From Actinomycetes bacterium (GTDB lineage: Bacteria > Actinomycetota > Actinomycetes > Actinomycetales > Beutenbergiaceae), in contig JAJYRV010000161.1 of NCBI GenBank assembly GCA_021793935.1, positions 1-5,287 of the forward strand: a stretch of 5,287 nt of DNA, given 5' to 3'. The notes under the pieces were generated by a model that did not search any database, was not told where the DNA came from, and saw nothing but the letters and a program-made list of their open reading frames with translations. Positions 4,742-5,287 of the stretch are shown here, piece by piece (position 1 is the first letter of the stretch; every line of letters begins with the position of its first letter). A program made the translations under genes and the position numbers.

Positions 4742-5287
4742 ATGTTTGCCTTGACCGGTGTCACTCGTGACTACGCGTGGGGATCCGTTACCGCCATTCC
4801 AGAGTTTATTGGCTCCGAGCCGGCTCCGGGCCCGACGGCGGAACTCTGGTTCGGTGCACATCCATCCGGCGCTTCTGGCGTTCCGGAGCTTGAGGTGGAT
4901 CTTGCGCAGGTGATCGGTGCGGACCCCAGCGGAACGATGGGGCACGGGGCAGTAGACCGCTTCGGTAAAGAACTCCCGTTTCTTCTGAAACTTCTTGCAC
5001 CGGCTGCGCCACTGTCCATGCAGGTGCATCCGAGCCTGGAACAGGCCCAGGACGGCTATGCGCGCGCCCGCGCGGGCGGTGATGGTGCGCCCGTTGATTA
5101 CGTCGACGCCAACCACAAGCCAGAGCTGCTCTTTCCTCTCACCGAGTTCGAGGTGCTGAGCGGGCTGCGCAAACCAGAGGAGATCGAGGCGGCGCTCGTT
5201 GGGCTGGATCATCCCGTGCTCGCGCAGGTCCGGGCACTGTTGCGTGATTCAGCGGGCCCAAATCGGGTCGCGGATGCGTTTGCCCAC
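4742..5287 (+). CDS. manA: Mannose-6-phosphate isomerase, class I, N-terminal 182 residues (runs off window)
   Basis: The enzyme interconverts fructose-6-phosphate and mannose-6-phosphate in the cytoplasm. It either feeds GDP-mannose and surface glycans or takes up mannose carbon. The open frame from ATG 4742 reaches the window end without a stop; full-length relatives have about 390-410 residues, so a little under half is present. Type I features in order are YAWGS (11-15), TAELWFGAHPSG (32-43), ELPFLLKLLAPAAPLSMQVHP (77-97) and DANHKPELLFPLTEFEVLSGLR (122-143). Zinc ligands of the cupin fold are visible as Q94, H96 and E128; the fourth, a histidine, lies beyond the window. The start is well placed because FALTGVTRDYAWGS matches the family's usual beginning. 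The gene follows the LCP gene with a 79-base gap, and both may serve wall-polysaccharide synthesis. It may use a leaderless start. Confidence 0.95.
   Translation, partial: MFALTGVTRDYAWGSVTAIPEFIGSEPAPGPTAELWFGAHPSGASGVPELEVDLAQVIGADPSGTMGHGAVDRFGKELPFLLKLLAPAAPLSMQVHPSLEQAQDGYARARAGGDGAPVDYVDANHKPELLFPLTEFEVLSGLRKPEEIEAALVGLDHPVLAQVRALLRDSAGPNRVADAFAH

Noticed and set aside
4538..5212. 224-codon minus-strand open frame opposite LCP end and manA
   Set aside because: It crosses two genes with strong family motifs on the plus strand and shows no domain of its own.

Overview
The window looks like chromosomal DNA from a high-GC Gram-positive bacterium (Actinomycetes, probably Micrococcales and perhaps Microbacteriaceae). 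This rests on the codon usage, the tmRNA tag peptide (AKSNRTDFALAA, typical of that group as I recall it), a LytR-CpsA-Psr protein, and short or absent leaders before several start codons. The genus cannot be named from the sequence alone.

Bases 1-365 are a disrupted locus. The 3' end of an IS481-family transposase stops at an IS terminus near base 121. It is followed directly by the last 80 codons of a DUF2207-type membrane protein ending in a serine/glycine-rich tail. The junction is CCTAGG, which matches the NCTAGN target known for IS481, and the transposase stop codon comes from that target. Bases 470-839 are ssrA (tmRNA), followed by a strong hairpin terminator at 850-889. Bases 890-1090 hold no gene that I can see, only an inverted repeat at 982-1018. 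Bases 1091 to about 1516 are a decayed minus-strand remnant of the C-terminal domain of a DUF4143 ATP-binding protein; its similarity is split across two reading frames and broken by an in-frame stop.

From 1537 the sequence is intact. A LysR-type regulator (minus strand, 1537-2439) diverges from a YeiH/UPF0324 putative sulfate exporter (2511-3587). The 71-base gap carries an 18-base AT-rich palindrome that overlaps the regulator's start codon, so the pair is probably a self-contained regulator-transporter unit. Next is a LytR-CpsA-Psr phosphotransferase (3667-4662), which would attach anionic glycopolymers to the cell wall. Last is the 5' part of manA (4742 to the window end), whose product connects fructose-6-phosphate to the mannose-phosphate pool used for surface glycans. 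The last two genes lie in the same orientation and both relate to the envelope.

I see no convincing undescribed system. The best observations are the IS481 insertion that borrows its stop codon from the target, the eroded DUF4143 gene next to ssrA, and the palindrome in the regulator-transporter gap.
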